Shown here: positions 21,231 to 33,970 of the stretch, piece by piece
How the letters are laid out: each line of letters begins with the position of its first letter
Position numbering within the stretch: the stretch's first letter is position 1
Assembly: GCA_030248225.1 (NCBI GenBank)
Contig: JASANE010029472.1
Location: 1-64,000, forward strand
Direction: 5' to 3'
From: Trileptium ribeirensis
Lineage: Eukaryota > Nematoda > Enoplea > Enoplida > Thoracostomopsidae
Length of the DNA stretch: 64,000 nucleotides
Made by a program: the position numbers and the translations under genes
The notes under the pieces: model-generated
Seen by the model: only the letters and a program-made list of their open reading frames with translations
Told to the model about the DNA's origin: nothing
Databases searched by the model: none

Positions 21231-23580
21231 TTTCATATTCCTATACGAACTAGAATCCATCACATCCGGAGTTTATAGATTTCATATTCCTTATGCGAAC
21301 TGAATCATAGATTCGGAGTTTTATTTTATTTGATATTACCTATAGGCAATGACAGAATCCGTAAATCCGGCAGTTTATACACTTTCATATTTCTATCAAA
21401 CTAGAATCCATCACATCCGGAGTTTATAGATTTCATATTCCTATACGAACTAGAATCCATCACATCCGGAGTTTATAGATTTCATATTCCTATACGAACT
21501 AGAATCCATCACATCCGGAGTTTATAGATTTCATATTCCTATACGAACTAGAATCCATCACACCCGGAGTTTATGAGTTAAGTATCCTTATCAAACTAGA
21601 ATCCATCACATCCGGAGTGTAAATTTCATATTCCTATACGAACTAGAATCCATCATATCCGGAGTTTATAGATTTCATATTCCTATAGGACTCGATCCCA
21701 TCACATCCGGAGTTTATAGATTTCATATTACTATAGACTCAATCCCGTAGTCAAAGATTTTATAGATTTCATATTCCTATGGGAAACTCATAGAATCCCA
21801 TCACATCCGGAGTTTATAGGATTTACATATTCCTATACGAACTAGAATAACATTCACATCCGGAGTTTATAGATTTCATATTCCTATACGAACTAGAATC
21901 CATCACATCCGGAGTTTATAGATTTCATATTCCTATACGAACTAGAATCCATCACATCCGGAGTTTATAGATTTCATATTCCTATACGAACTAGAATCCA
22001 TCACATCCGGAGTTTATAGATTTCATATTCCTATACGAACTAGAATCCATCACATCCGGAGTTTATAGATTTCATATTTCTATACGAACTAGAATCCATC
22101 ACATCCGGAGTTTATAGATTTCATATTCCTATACGAACTAGAATCCATCACATCCGGAGTTTATAGATTTCATATTCCTATACGAACTAGAATCCATCAC
22201 ATCCGGAGTTTATAGATTTCATATTCCTATACGAACTAGAATCCATCACATCCGGAGTTTATAGATTTCATATTCCTATACGAATCTAGATCTATCACAT
22301 CCGGAGTTTATATTCAGATTTCATATTCCTATACGAACTAGAATCCATCACATCCGGAGTTTTTAGATTTCATATTCCTATACGAACTAGAATCCATCGC
22401 ATCCGGAGTTTATTGATTTCATATTTCTTAGACTCAATCCCATCACATCCGGCATGTTTCTATTGGATTTCATCCCTATACAAACTAGAATCCATCATAT
22501 CCGGAGTTTATATAGATTTCATATTTCTATACGAACTAGAATCCATCACATCCGGAGTTTATAGATTTCATATTACTATACGAACTAGAATCCATCACAT
22601 CCGGAGTTTATAGATTTCATATTCCTATACGAACTAGAATACATCACATCCGGAGTTTATAGAGTTCATATTCCCATACGAACTAGAATCCATCACATCC
22701 GGAGTTTATAGATTTCATATTCCTATACGAACTAGAATCCATCACATCCGGAGTTTATAGATTTCATATTCCCTGCTAAGGAACTAGAATCGATCACATC
22801 GGAAGTTTATAGATTTCATATGCCTATACGACTAGAAAAAATCCATCACATCCGGAGTTTATAGATTTAACATACTCCTCGACTTCAAAATCCATCCGCA
22901 TCCGGAGTTTATAGATTTCGATATTCCTATACAAACTCAATCCATCACATCCGGAGTTTTATAGATTTCATATTCCTATACGAACTAAAATCCATCACAT
23001 CCGGAGTTTATAGATTACATATTTCTATACCGAACTACAATCCATCACATCCGGAGTTTATAGATTTTATATTCCTATACGAACTAGAATACATCACATC
23101 CGGAGTTTATAGATTTCATATTCCTATACGAACTTAGAATCCATCACATTCCGGAGTTTATAAGATTACATGATTCCCTCCTGCGAACTAGAATCCATCA
23201 CATCCGGAGTTTATAGACTTTCATATTCCTATACGAACTAGAATCCATCACATCCGGAGTTTATAGATTTCAGTATTCCTATCCAAACTAGAATCCATCA
23301 CATCAGGAATTTATAGATTTACAAGTGCCTTTATACGGACTAGATCCATCGTCATCCGGAGTTTATAGATTTCATATTCCTATACGAACTAGAATCCATC
23401 ACATCCGGAGTTTATACATTTCATATTCCTATACAAACTAGAATCCATCACATCCGGAGTTTATGGATTTCATATTCCTATACGAACTAGATCCATCACA
23501 TCCGGAGTTTATAGATTTCATATTCCTATACAAACTAGAATCCATCACATCCGGGAGTTTATAGATTTCATATTCCTATA
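21231..23580. repeat. 49-bp satellite, about 48 units
   Basis: The unit is 'tagatttcatattcctatac' followed by 'gaactagaatccatcacatc' and 'cggagttta', 49 bp in all. Many units are identical, in runs such as 21400-21590 and 21850-22290. Others, mainly 21590-21840, 22270-22500 and 22770-23340, carry small insertions and deletions. There is no gene. Clustering of indels next to perfect units suggests either local decay or uncorrected sequencing error. Confidence 0.97.
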
Positions 23581-25583
23581 GTCAGATTTTCGTTTCAAAT
23601 TCCGGCCTGTCTACAGTAGGGGGAGCCCCCATTCTACCTATATATCCCATGTTCGTGAAATTTCTCCCTATATCCGAGCACCACTGATCGAAAACCCCCA
23701 ATGTTCAAGTAAAACCAAAATTTAATTTCTCTAAGTTTAAGTTTTCTGTATACAAAACGTTTTTAAACTTTAATTGCCACTGTTGCTAATGGTAAAATGT
23801 CGTTTTATAGCCTGAAAATACTTATACGAGAATAACTAGTGAAAGTAAAAAAAGTGGGAAGAGCACATTATATGACCCGAAACTCAACTAACTCGTATCG
23901 AATCAGTCGACCATTGCTGTAAGCTTTCCAGTCCAGTGTCCATGCAGTGCACCACCGCAAGTAGCGAAATTCGTCAGCGCCGACAAATAATGTGCCGCTT
24001 TATGATTCTTATTGAATATATTTCGTATTTACTATTCAGCAGTGTTAAAGATTAGTTATGACCTATTAATCTATATGTAAATTATAGAGACACGACAGTG
24101 TACCTATGATATAAATATTATGCCAATATTAGGAAATTTGTTTTAAACATTTTTGGAATTAAAAAAACACGATAGTTAACGTCCTTTGGAGATAGGTATA
24201 ACCGTTTAATAGGTACAATTTGGTCATTTTGGAAATTTTCCATGTTTATGTTTAGTTATATTATTTCGACCGAGGCGGCACACGGTTTATTGCACGAACA
24301 GAGCTATTTAAATTAAGAAAAACTTTGGCAACGCGTTTTTGAATGAATATAGATTTGTTTGTGAAGCCGAGTCAAATTTTGCAAACATATACTTTGACGA
24401 ATAGAATAGGCATGTGCATGGCGACATTTCGTTCCATATCCGCTTCCCCACCTAAATTTCATTTTATAAATAGCAGAAAAGAAAGTTTTTATTGTTTAAT
24501 TATATAACTATCTTTATTCGGCATAGTTGAATGGATGGCTTCCATACATCCTCGGCGGTAGCAACATTTTTATATAGTTTGCGCTGATTATAGCATTGCA
24601 CGCTGTATATACATGCTCCAGGGCCACAGTCCCGTGGGCTAGCCGGGGCCCGCAAGGAGTTAAACATTCGGCCTTCCCAGAGGGAATCAGCGGGTTGGCG
24701 GGGAACGATGGCTCCTTCTGAACCAAGATCGATGGATCAAAGACTTACTTAGCCAATTGGGAGGGGCACACAGCCTGCCCACCCTGTGCAATCAGGCGCG
24801 CCCTCAGTGAGGAAAGACAGAAAAGAGAAGTGCATGTATTATGTACGCCAGGCGGGGTTACGCTGTGCCCCAGCCCAATGCGGAATGTTATGGCTACACC
24901 CCTGCGCTCTGCTCAGTTCGGTTCTTCCGCTGACGAGTTACGATCGGCTTTTAGTCTCCACTAAGAAAACTTTGCGATTCCTAGCATATAATACAGAGGA
25001 GAAATACAAACCGCCAAATGAACTATACATGTATAGCCGAGCCGATGAACTTTCAGTTGTGCTTGCCTTTGGCAGAATACGGTACTATGCGCGACTTGTT
25101 TTAATAAGAAATGTTTGTTGCCCTGAAAAGTACTCTTAAGAGCCGAAGGCAAACTTCCCAGGATCTGCCGACCTCGGCCGTTCAGATATGACATGCTTGC
25201 CTCTACAGCCAATCTGTGCTTAGAGCCCAAATTTAACATGTATGATATATCGCATTGCATAACTATTTGATGAAAATACTAACACATTGGTGTTTATGTT
25301 AGGTGATCAAATCTTCATCATTATATTTTAGACCCTAATTTAACCCTGAATCTAAAGTGTATCTCGTGACCTTCATAAGGGGTAACACTAGGTAACAAAA
25401 TTACGATCGAACATGTAGAATACATACGTTTATTCATGTAAAATTCTGGAAACAAAGTTTCAACATTTAAGTTAATGGTTGTTACGTGCTTCGAAATACG
25501 TTTTAATACTAATACCACTGTCATACAAGTTTATTTTCAGAACTCCAACCGTTAGCCATAAAAACATATGCCGACTGCCAAAG
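23581..25583. other. Intergenic or intronic; GC-rich block without recognised gene
   Basis: A GC-rich block at about 24600-24950 gives open frames on both strands (minus 24726-24514; plus 24786-25139; minus 25260-24961). None has a domain I recognise. The 24080-24440 part is a diverged match to 28300-28635. Confidence 0.35.
24080..24440. repeat. Diverged direct repeat, copy 1 (pair at 28.3 kb)
   Basis: Shared landmarks in the same order: 'acacgacagtgtacctat', 'gccaatatt', 'ggagatag', 'atttcgacc...gcgg', 'attgcacgaacagagc', 'gaatagg' and 'catgtgcatg'. Overall similarity is moderate. Confidence 0.6.
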
Positions 25584-25863
25584 TACAGTTACAATCAGAA
25601 TTAAGTGCTTATAAAATCGAACGAAAAGGCAATCGATCGATCTTCGTTTAAACGACATTCGTTAAATTAAACGCAAACTAACATTTTTATTTCAACACAA
25701 TCGAAATTCGTTAAATTAAACGCGAACTAACATGTTTTATTAAATTTTTATTTTTATTTTGACGCAATCGAAATTCGTTAAATTAATTAAATTTCGTTTA
25801 AACGCAATCGAGCGAAGCTTAGATCGATCGATTTTTGAGCACTTAATTCTGATTGTAACTGTA
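25584..25863. mobile_element. Tc1/mariner-type MITE
   Basis: Perfect 26-bp inverted ends including the TA duplication: left TACAGTTACAATCAGAATTA..., right its exact complement ending ...GATTGTAACTGTA. TA flanks and ends beginning CAGT with 'AATTAAGTGC' fit Tc1/mariner-like elements. The interior is palindromic ('cgatcgatc', 'gtttaaacg', 'ttcgttaaatta' repeated) and codes for nothing. It is about 280 bp and non-autonomous. Confidence 0.85.
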
Positions 25864-26160
25864 TAGGGGAAAGTACCTAAAAATTATATCACAGGTTAGT
25901 CTCTAAAGTTGAACAAACCAACTAGATTTTGAAAAACACATTGATGATAACAATGCAAGCTTTGCGTTAAGACACGATTACGGGATGTTTTTTATAGAGA
26001 ATATATATATCTGTATTATAGAATTATTCTAAAATTCTTCGTTATACCAAAAACCGTTTAGCTGATATGGAATACTTGGAAGCGTGGAAATTTTTAAATG
26101 TCAACATCAGACATAGGTATTCAACCAAAATGCAAATTAACTTTGTTTTATATAAACAAA

Positions 26161-26822
26161 ATTTAAAAAGCATAACAAGTTTTAAAATTAAAATCTCAAG
26201 CAGAAAAATAAATTTGACTGCGCTATTTTTAACCACTACATATATAGCTTGCATGCTCACAAGAGGTGTTAACCACCCGAGGTGTCGGACCACCCTCAGT
26301 GCGATGTGCCGTTCTTCAAGTCATACCACCCAAATCGAAACCAACACACCCTCTTCCGACCGGCTAATTCCGAAATGAACAAGATTTAAAAAGCATAACA
26401 AGTTTTAAAATTAAAATCTCAAGCAGAAAAATAAATTTGACTGCGCTATTTTTAACCACTACATATATAGCTTGCATGCTCACAAGACGTGTTAACCACC
26501 CGAGGTGTCGGACCACCCTCAGTGCGATGTGCCGTTCTTCAAGTCATACCACCCAAATCGAAACCAACACACCCTCTTCCGACCGGCTAATTCCGAAATG
26601 AACAAGATTTAAAAAGCATAACAAGTTTTAAAATTAAAATCTCAAGCAGAAAAATAAATTTGACTGCGCTATTTTTAACCACTACATATATAGCTTGCAT
26701 GCTCACAAGACGTGTTAACCACCCGAGGTGTCGGACCACCCTCAGTGCGATGTGCCGTTCTTCAAGTCATACCACCCAAATCGAAACCAACACACCCTCT
26801 TCCGACCGGCTAATTCCGAAAC
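26161..26822. repeat. 223-bp tandem triplication
   Basis: Three almost identical copies begin 'atttaaaaagcataacaagt' at 26161, 26384 and 26607. I see one substitution ('aagaggtg' against 'aagacgtg') in the part compared. Copy 3 runs out near 26820. Each copy has a Thr/Ser-rich open frame ('TTYIACMLTR', 'SSHTTQIETNTPSSDR'), but no gene is supported. Confidence 0.95.
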
Positions 26823-28299
26823 ATGTGGAGGCCAAAACACAATCAAACTCCCCGTTGGTTATGGCTATACCCTGGAACCTCATCTTGAGCACGAATGATG
26901 TACAAAGTATCATAAAAATCAAATTATTTTCCCAGATTTCATTGAAATATTTTGAATCCCTGTAACCTACAAATAATGGCGAATAACTGGCATTTTGTGA
27001 TTTGATACTTTACTACATAGATTAAGACCTTTAACGCCGCATGTTTTTGTGACCATTATAACGGTTAGAGTTGTGACACTGGTAGTAGCATTAAAACGTA
27101 TTTCGAAACACGTAGCGAACATTAACTTAAATTTTGAAACCTTGTCTCCAAAATTTTACATGAATAAACATATGCATTTTAAATCGTAGCATTGTCAGTT
27201 AGTTAAAAAGTATCTATGTTATTTAGTATTCAAAATATGTAAATTCATATATTAACGAAGCAATCAAAATTATTATTAATCAAAATATAAAATTGTAATC
27301 TAAATCTATCAGGAAGCTGTTTTATCGGATAAGGACACCGACCACAACACAATAACTCTGCTACCTCTTCCGAACACTGAATAATTGAATATACTCATTC
27401 AATTATTAATAAAGTGTGTGTATACAAAGAAACAATTAGCGTCCTGAATGCTACACCCCCAGTACTTGCGTCATCTAGCTTGATAAAACAATGAATTTTC
27501 TTACATTTTCATAAATTTCAGCCGAAACAATAACTTTCCAGAAACATTCTTAATTTATTGCCAACAGAAGATTTGGTTTTGCACCCTATAGTTATAAAAA
27601 CCAGTTCATACAACAATCAACAACCAAAGATACGTTTCTGTACCACTTGCACTCCTTACTTTCTACAATAAAGTGAAATGTTTATGTTGCATGCCGTCGG
27701 CAATATTTTCTCAAAATTACAAAATAGATTCCAAAACTAAAATCTGATTGCTACATAAACAACATTTACTTAATACCTCGGATACAATCTACTTTACGGT
27801 TTTATATTGATCAAAAGGTGAATTTCGACTATTTCGCTATTTACAATTCCCCGAGCTGAACCAGGTGGATCCACTTTTCATCCTGCCTAGAAAAATTAGG
27901 TACAGTTTGTTAAAAGAAGACGGCTCCTCGTCTATGCGCCTCTGACTTTTATATTCGAAGTCAGTCTACATCAGTACGGCCAATGTCACCGTAAGGGTAG
28001 ATGTTAAGTGTCAGTAAAAATAGCAGCTAAGGGCGCGGATTTGGGGGACCGCAAGAGGCAAAAGCTATCCCACTTAAAAATCTAAGATCGCTGCAGAAAT
28101 TTCATCGTTTATTCAACAGAGATGGCAGCGAATGCATAAAATGCCTATTATACACCTGCAAATTCCTACATTTCCAATCGATCACATTAAAGATTCGTAT
28201 AAATTTCATTCCTATTTGCTGCGCCAAATGTGACAAGAAATGCTGTCGCGATAGGAACAAAACATAAAATGTTCCAGTTTCATCTCCGAGAGAGAAAAA
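26823..28299. other. Intergenic, nothing firm
   Basis: AT-rich. A 41-codon plus frame at about 27823-27948 looks protein-like ('FPELNQVDPLFILPRK') but has no partner exon or recognised family. No structure otherwise. Confidence 0.3.
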
Positions 28300-28635
28300 T
28301 TATAGGGACAAGGCAGTGTCCCTATCATATGTTTTGAGCCAATATTGGTGCATTTCTCAAAGAAGTTTTCTGGAATTTTTTGAATACCGGAGTTTACTTT
28401 CTATTGGAGATATACCTTTTTAAGAAGCAAGCAAACAGGCAACGTTGGTTATTTATTTTTATGATTTCGCCCTAAGCGGTGTAAGATTTGCTGCACGGAC
28501 GGAGCGCATGAAATTAAGGAAAATTTAAGAACACGACTTTGACTGAATAGAGACTTATTTTTGAATATTATATTCCGTAAGCGCATTATCTGGTAAATAA
28601 AATAGGCACGTGCATGTCCACATTATTTCGTTTCT
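28300..28635. repeat. Diverged direct repeat, copy 2 (pair at 24.1 kb)
   Basis: It parallels 24080-24440 in order ('caaggcagtgtccctat', 'gagccaatatt', 'ttggagata', 'gcacggacggagc', 'aaataggcacgtgcatg'). It may be two copies of an uncharacterised repeat or an old segmental duplication. Confidence 0.6.
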
Positions 28636-29819
28636 CATCATATGCTAACCCTATCTGTGATCTTGTCGTCTGCAAATTACATGTGAAACATTTTTTAATA
28701 TATTTCATTTATTCGCTCATCATAGAAATAACAATTGGAGAAAACTACCCCACGTCCGTAAGAAATACCGTATTTACATTTAAACACCTGTCGTAACTGG
28801 AATTTCTTATAGTAAAATTATATTATGTTTGTATTTCCGCTACCCTTCGCGGTACGTATTTCAAGCAGGCATTCCTAAGGACCACATACGGATTTTTTGT
28901 ATGTAGAGACAAACACCACCCAATAGAACACATATAATAAGCCAAGGATATAAATTCCAAGACGTGACCATGAGGGGGCATTGTCACAACTTGGCTCCAT
29001 GCGCTTTCAAAAAACAGAAAAATATATGAATTTCTATAATAAGCCTGAAACGACCGCATGGCAAAATAGTAACAATGTCATCAGGCGACCCAAAACGACA
29101 AAAGAACTCCTTCTCGTATAATACCGCTTTGATACTACAAAGATTGAAATATAGAACCTTTTTCAGATAGTAAAAAGCATCCACTGTCGAAGGCCTTTTT
29201 CCCCATTATAATAGCACGTTGAGCTGTATGAACAACAAGAATAAAACAAATTTCTTTATTTTTATTGCTAGGAAAACATCTTCCAAAAAATTAATTGATC
29301 TAAAGTTATTTGATGTTCCGTTTCCGACTATGGCTATCAAACTTGGCCGCATTTAACCGTATAAGAGACAAGTTCGGCCGCAGTACTAGAACAAGTGTTC
29401 GAATTTTCGGTTACACGAATATTTAACACATGGTCACAGTACGTACAGTAATAAGGTGTACCTAAAACACATGCGTCTGTTTACGAGTTATTTCAGTTCC
29501 ATGTACAAAACTATAGTGGAAAGACCTTGTTAACCCGTTCTCATGCGGGGTTAATGAATATTTCCAAGAGTTTTCTATATGGTCCCCACGAACTCTTTCA
29601 AGTTTAGCTTTTCTCACCAATAGGAATGAACCGGGTTGATTGCATCAATGTATTTAAAATTAATCATAAGTGTATATAGGAACTTTCCATTGCAACTATG
29701 TCCAATATTGTGCCTAACACAGTTACTCGGCGATTATCGATTTTGTGGCATCTAAAAGCCAGCTGATTTTCGAATCTCTTTAAAAAGTTTTGGACATGTG
29801 ACCATGTGGAGTTGCCTGG
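28636..29819. other. Intergenic, no gene recognised
   Basis: Hydrophobic minus-strand frames (28823-29059, 28984-29184) overlap each other and show no family features. No splice structure was established. Confidence 0.3.
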
Positions 29820-32125
29820 TATTAAGACTCGCCAATCTGCCGTAAAAACATCAAAAAAAGTGTGTCATCCGCTGGCTTGTGTCCCTGCCGACCATCTCTT
29901 AATCAAAATCATAAGACGGCTAACCTGTATTCGGATGAGAATGTCGGGATACGACAGGCCCCCTTCGTGTATGCCTAACTTAACGACAGACTTATTCAAA
30001 AAATTTCTTCTCGATGGAAACCATGAAAATCTGTCCAGAGCCAGTTGTGCTAATTTAATAAGTTCATTTGGACGGTGGAAAGGTAACCAATAAACCACAT
30101 TGATGACATGTAAAATGTGTTCACGGGATTTATCCTTCCAAAATAAGAGGACTCTCTTGGTGGTGCCCTGTTTACTAATTTAATGAAAGTTTCCCTAGCC
30201 TTAAACCAATTTTTTGAAACATAAAAGCCATCGTTTTGGTGAAAGTGAAAGCCAAATTTTCAGTTCCTCCACATAGAATTCCGAGAAACGCAACAAATAG
30301 AGCCTGAACCGGTAAGCGCCAAGTGTTAACAGCTGTGTCTTCGGGATACTGATAGTGCTCCCAGAGGCAAGCTGAAATCGATAACAAATAGAAAAAACCT
30401 CGTTAATTTCTGTATATTCACGTAGAAAAAATGTGGTCTCGTCCGCATATTTGGACAATTTGCCCACTACTCCGTAACCGTCTATACCCCTTATTCTGGG
30501 AGAAAGACGAATTGCCTGCGACAAAGTCTCCGATACCATTACATACAACAATGGCGATATGGGCATCCTTGTCTTATGACGCGAGCAACTGGGAACGCTT
30601 TGCTCACAAAACCATGTACGATTACGGAGGAGAACACTTTGGAGTTATATATTGTCTTAATCCATTGCAAAGAGGTTCCCCCAGACCCATACTGTTTAGA
30701 GTTCGGTACATGAATTCCCATTCAATTAAATCAAAAGCACTTTTATGATCCATAGATAGCACTATTAGATCTTCATTTCCAGAATTCGCCTTTTCCACTA
30801 TCGAATAAAACGTCAAAATGTTATCACGAATGTCTCTATTTGGAATTGCACACGTTTGGCTGTGATGGACTAGGCGATATATTTGGCCTTTTAATCTATT
30901 CATCAGAACTTTTGTTAGAATTTTATAGTCAAAGTTATGAGACGCCAGTTGTTCCGTAAACATCGCTCGCCCTTACCCTTATGCAGGGAGGAAATAACAT
31001 CATAGTGCATTGTGGGAGACAAGTACCCACGTCTATGACAAAAATTGCATACATTAGTGATAATAGGTATAATCACAGTATGGTGCCATTTCTGACCGTT
31101 AGTGTATAGAAAAATCGATCTTCCATGCTTTTTCGACGTAAGCTCTTAGCATGTGGAAGAGTCACAACGTCATTCAAACGATTGTAGTGGTAGTGTGTCA
31201 TGTAAGCATTGTTTTACATAGAAAGCGCTCTTTGCTGCTACCTGTCTCTGCAGGGTTGTTAATTGCGCAAACAGTATTTCGTTACGCGGTGCATTTTGTA
31301 GTGACATTTTTGGTGATAGAAATTCTAAATTCCAACTCCTGTCTATTCCGTTTACACTGGAGCGCCAGCTCATTTGACAGCCGTTGAAGATAATATCATA
31401 GTTTGGTTTTCGTTAGATCCCACTCCTTAGCAACATCCGCCGCATTAAAATCAAAGTTAGCCAGCACACTTTTGTTATTGGCTCGAACCAAGTTATTCAT
31501 CATTAGTGTTACCAAGTTATTTAAGTGTTCAACTTAAAATAAGACGGACCACGTTCAGTACAAAAGTACAAGCCATGTTCGAGCACAAAACAGCATGGTC
31601 ATACTGGTTTAAAAACCTCGATTTAAAATTCACTAAATTCCCTTGAAGCGTAGATGCTATCTATCCGAGACTGCGTCCCGTGCACCTTTGAGAAATAGGC
31701 ATAGATCTTATCGGTGGGACGCATATGTCTTACCACGTCAAAAACGTTTAAAAAATTTCTTAATAAACAAAGCCAATAAACCATCTATTAATAAACCAAT
31801 CTGAGGGTCCACAACATTTGATGCCTGATCAAGTTCTTGGTTTTCAACAACGTTAAAATCGCCAAAGAGCAAAGTGCCATTGGATGCTACCCCATCAATA
31901 TTTTCCTACTCATCTTTAATATTTTCCTAAAAGACAGATCGGGCAGCTCCGAACGCGGGAGCGTATACGCCCAAAAGTGAAACTGAATTATTTATTTCGT
32001 ACACGATAGCTGGGCATAAAACAATTTCGTCCGCTATTTGGCCTGTGGTTTGTCTATTGATTGACATGTGCCTGCAAAGGTGTCTCGATCAATTGCAAAA
32101 GTGTGGCTGACTAAAAATGTTTTTC
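29820..32125 (-). pseudogene. L1/Tx1-like LINE: endonuclease and reverse transcriptase, decayed
   Basis: Read right to left, the AP-type endonuclease appears first ('SLLGVYAPAFGAA', 'TLLFGDFNVVENQELDQ' near 31860-31830, 'HGTQSRIDSIYASREF' near 31690-31640). Reverse transcriptase follows ('DYKILTKVLMNRLK' and 'QTCAIPNRDIRDNI' at about 30930-30820, 'LSMDHKSAFDLIEWEF', 'PISPLLYVMV', and 'YADETTFF' near 30450). A C-terminal region ends with 'KLGIHEGGLSYPDI' near 29960. The spacing and the 'QTCAIPNR' style fit the L1/Tx1 group. The catalytic YADD has become YADE, and frames shift several times, so it is dead. No poly(A) tail or target duplication was fixed. Confidence 0.85.
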
Positions 32126-32509
32126 GAAAACCATGTTAAAGTCAGCCGCATCAGCGAGAGGCCCTAAATATGAAACCTAATGCGTAAATTCATTTTAAGT
32201 TCGTACACCTGATTTATGACTCTGTCAAAATAACAAACTGAATTGTGCAAAAATTCGCATCCCGATATCTGCAATCTAAACTCGCACTTTGGCGAACGCG
32301 AATATGAACTATGTGATGTGCGAAATTCATAGCACACGCGCACATTCCTGCATTCGGCAAATCGTATAGCTATGTTCGTTATTTGTGTATTTCACGTATA
32401 GGTGACCAAGAAATTGCGATGTTGAATCCTAAAATAGCGGCCGCGAACAGCTCCTGCGAGTTGCTCCATCACAAATCCCGTATGTAAGGGAGATCACACT
32501 TTATGCTTC
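32126..32509. other. Upstream flank of the LINE remnant
   Basis: It may include decayed 5' parts of the LINE (ORF1 not recognised). Nothing else was seen. Confidence 0.3.
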
Positions 32510-32850
32510 ATTTAATCCTTTGGGACGGAAGCGAAGGGTATCTTGAAGCGTTTTCGACAAACTAAGAGTAACCTTTTTACAACCCTTCTGGCCAAAGTAA
32601 CCTCGAGGGGCGGAAATAAAATGCAGGCCATGCCGTTCTCGATATACTAATCTTAAGTCGGGAGGCTACCATCCCGAACCTCCCGCTGTAAGCTGTTCTT
32701 TTTTAACGTTATAACGTACCCGCCCCTCAGGGTTACGTAGGCAACCTTTTAATAAACTGAAACCATGTACAATGACACAGCCCTGAATGTACAGCTTCTT
32801 TCGACAAGACTCCGGAAACCCACACAGTCTGTCATAAGCCATGGGTATCG
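32510..32850 (-). repeat. Interspersed repeat copy ('gagaacggcatggcctgcat' family)
   Basis: On the minus strand the sequence 'gagaacggcatggcctgcat' plus 'tttatttccgcccctc' matches 8770-8800 and 34697-34730, with related flanks ('agtatatcg...', 'gggttac'). At least three copies occur in the window, one of them inside the 8.3-9.1 kb foldback loop. Confidence 0.65.
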
Positions 32851-33779
32851 ACAAAGAACACCAGCAAAGCTAAAACAGTTCTGTACTAAAACTTTATTTC
32901 ACTCCCGATGAACAACCCGCAATAAAACTAATCTGTGAAGCTATTATGGGCGAAAGCTCATAAGGGCACAACATTGCGAAAACGTTTGGAAGAGCGTTAA
33001 AATACGGACGTACTGAATCTACAAATTACGAAAGCTCGTGCGAAATCACATGAGCAGAATGCCTACGAACAGTAGTCTAATTCGGCAGTATTTAGTTTAT
33101 TAGTGCCAGGTTTAGAAGCGAGCTAACGTAACGTAAAATGATCAAAACACATAATTGCACAGCGGCAAAGTTAGTAAAGTATAATCATTTCTTTCAAACT
33201 ACACACGGGAAAAAAGCATCGAGAATAGTGAGATTAGGTGAATCAAAAGAAATCGCAGAGAGAAATGTAAACCATGCATTCGATCTCCAGATCTACAGCA
33301 CGTTTAGCCGTTTCCGTGTGAAACCGTTGAGAGGAAATTGCATGCAAGGACAATACATATATAAAGAAATAAACTTTGCATATATGAAAATGTTTTAACG
33401 TATTGACGCATATAGTAGATACTACTCAAAGCATGATTGCTCATATCCATATATTGGACAACTAGCAATAATTCGCTCAATACAGTGAACGAGCAGTAAC
33501 ACCGTAAAGGAAAAACAGTAGAGATGAAAGTTTATTTTGTAAACAGTTACAGCGCTGTGAAGATGCAAATAAAACAGCGCTGTGAAGGTATACTTCGAAA
33601 TCAACTGTCGATATGAATCAAAGATTAGCGGGCAAAGGTTTATATAAATTCTTGACCAAATTTATCAAACTAACATCTGGAAAGCAAGCATATAACCAAT
33701 GATAAGCGCACTAGGAAACGATCAACATTTCGTGTAGCGAAAACCGATCACGAATTCGGCCAATGTATTACTTTTACGA
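32851..33779. other. Intergenic, no gene recognised
   Basis: Chance frames only, such as 86 codons at 33138-33398 without a recognised domain. Confidence 0.3.
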
Positions 33780-33970
33780 GAGGGAATATATTATTAGCTA
33801 CACCGTGCTCGGTATACTAAGCCGAAGCTAGGGTGCCTATTTGAGCTATATACTAAGCTCAAGTCAGGTGGATTGCGCAGCCCCCTCCCCCGAGCCCCTC
33901 GTACGCTGTTCCTGTTCTGTGACCCCCGGTTACATGGGCCTTAATTTCAATGGATTACATTACACCTATA
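33780..33970. repeat. Related interspersed repeat fragment
   Basis: 'gctatatactaagctcaagtc' followed by C-rich sequence and 'tacgctgttcctgttctgtg' resembles the minus-strand copy at 32650-32760 ('gatatactaatcttaagtcg', 'gtaagctgttctttttt'). Divergence is high. Confidence 0.4.

Noticed and set aside
24514..25260. Cluster of 70-117-codon frames on both strands as a gene
   Set aside because: The frames overlap, no domain is recognised and no consistent splicing could be built; the block is simply GC-richer.
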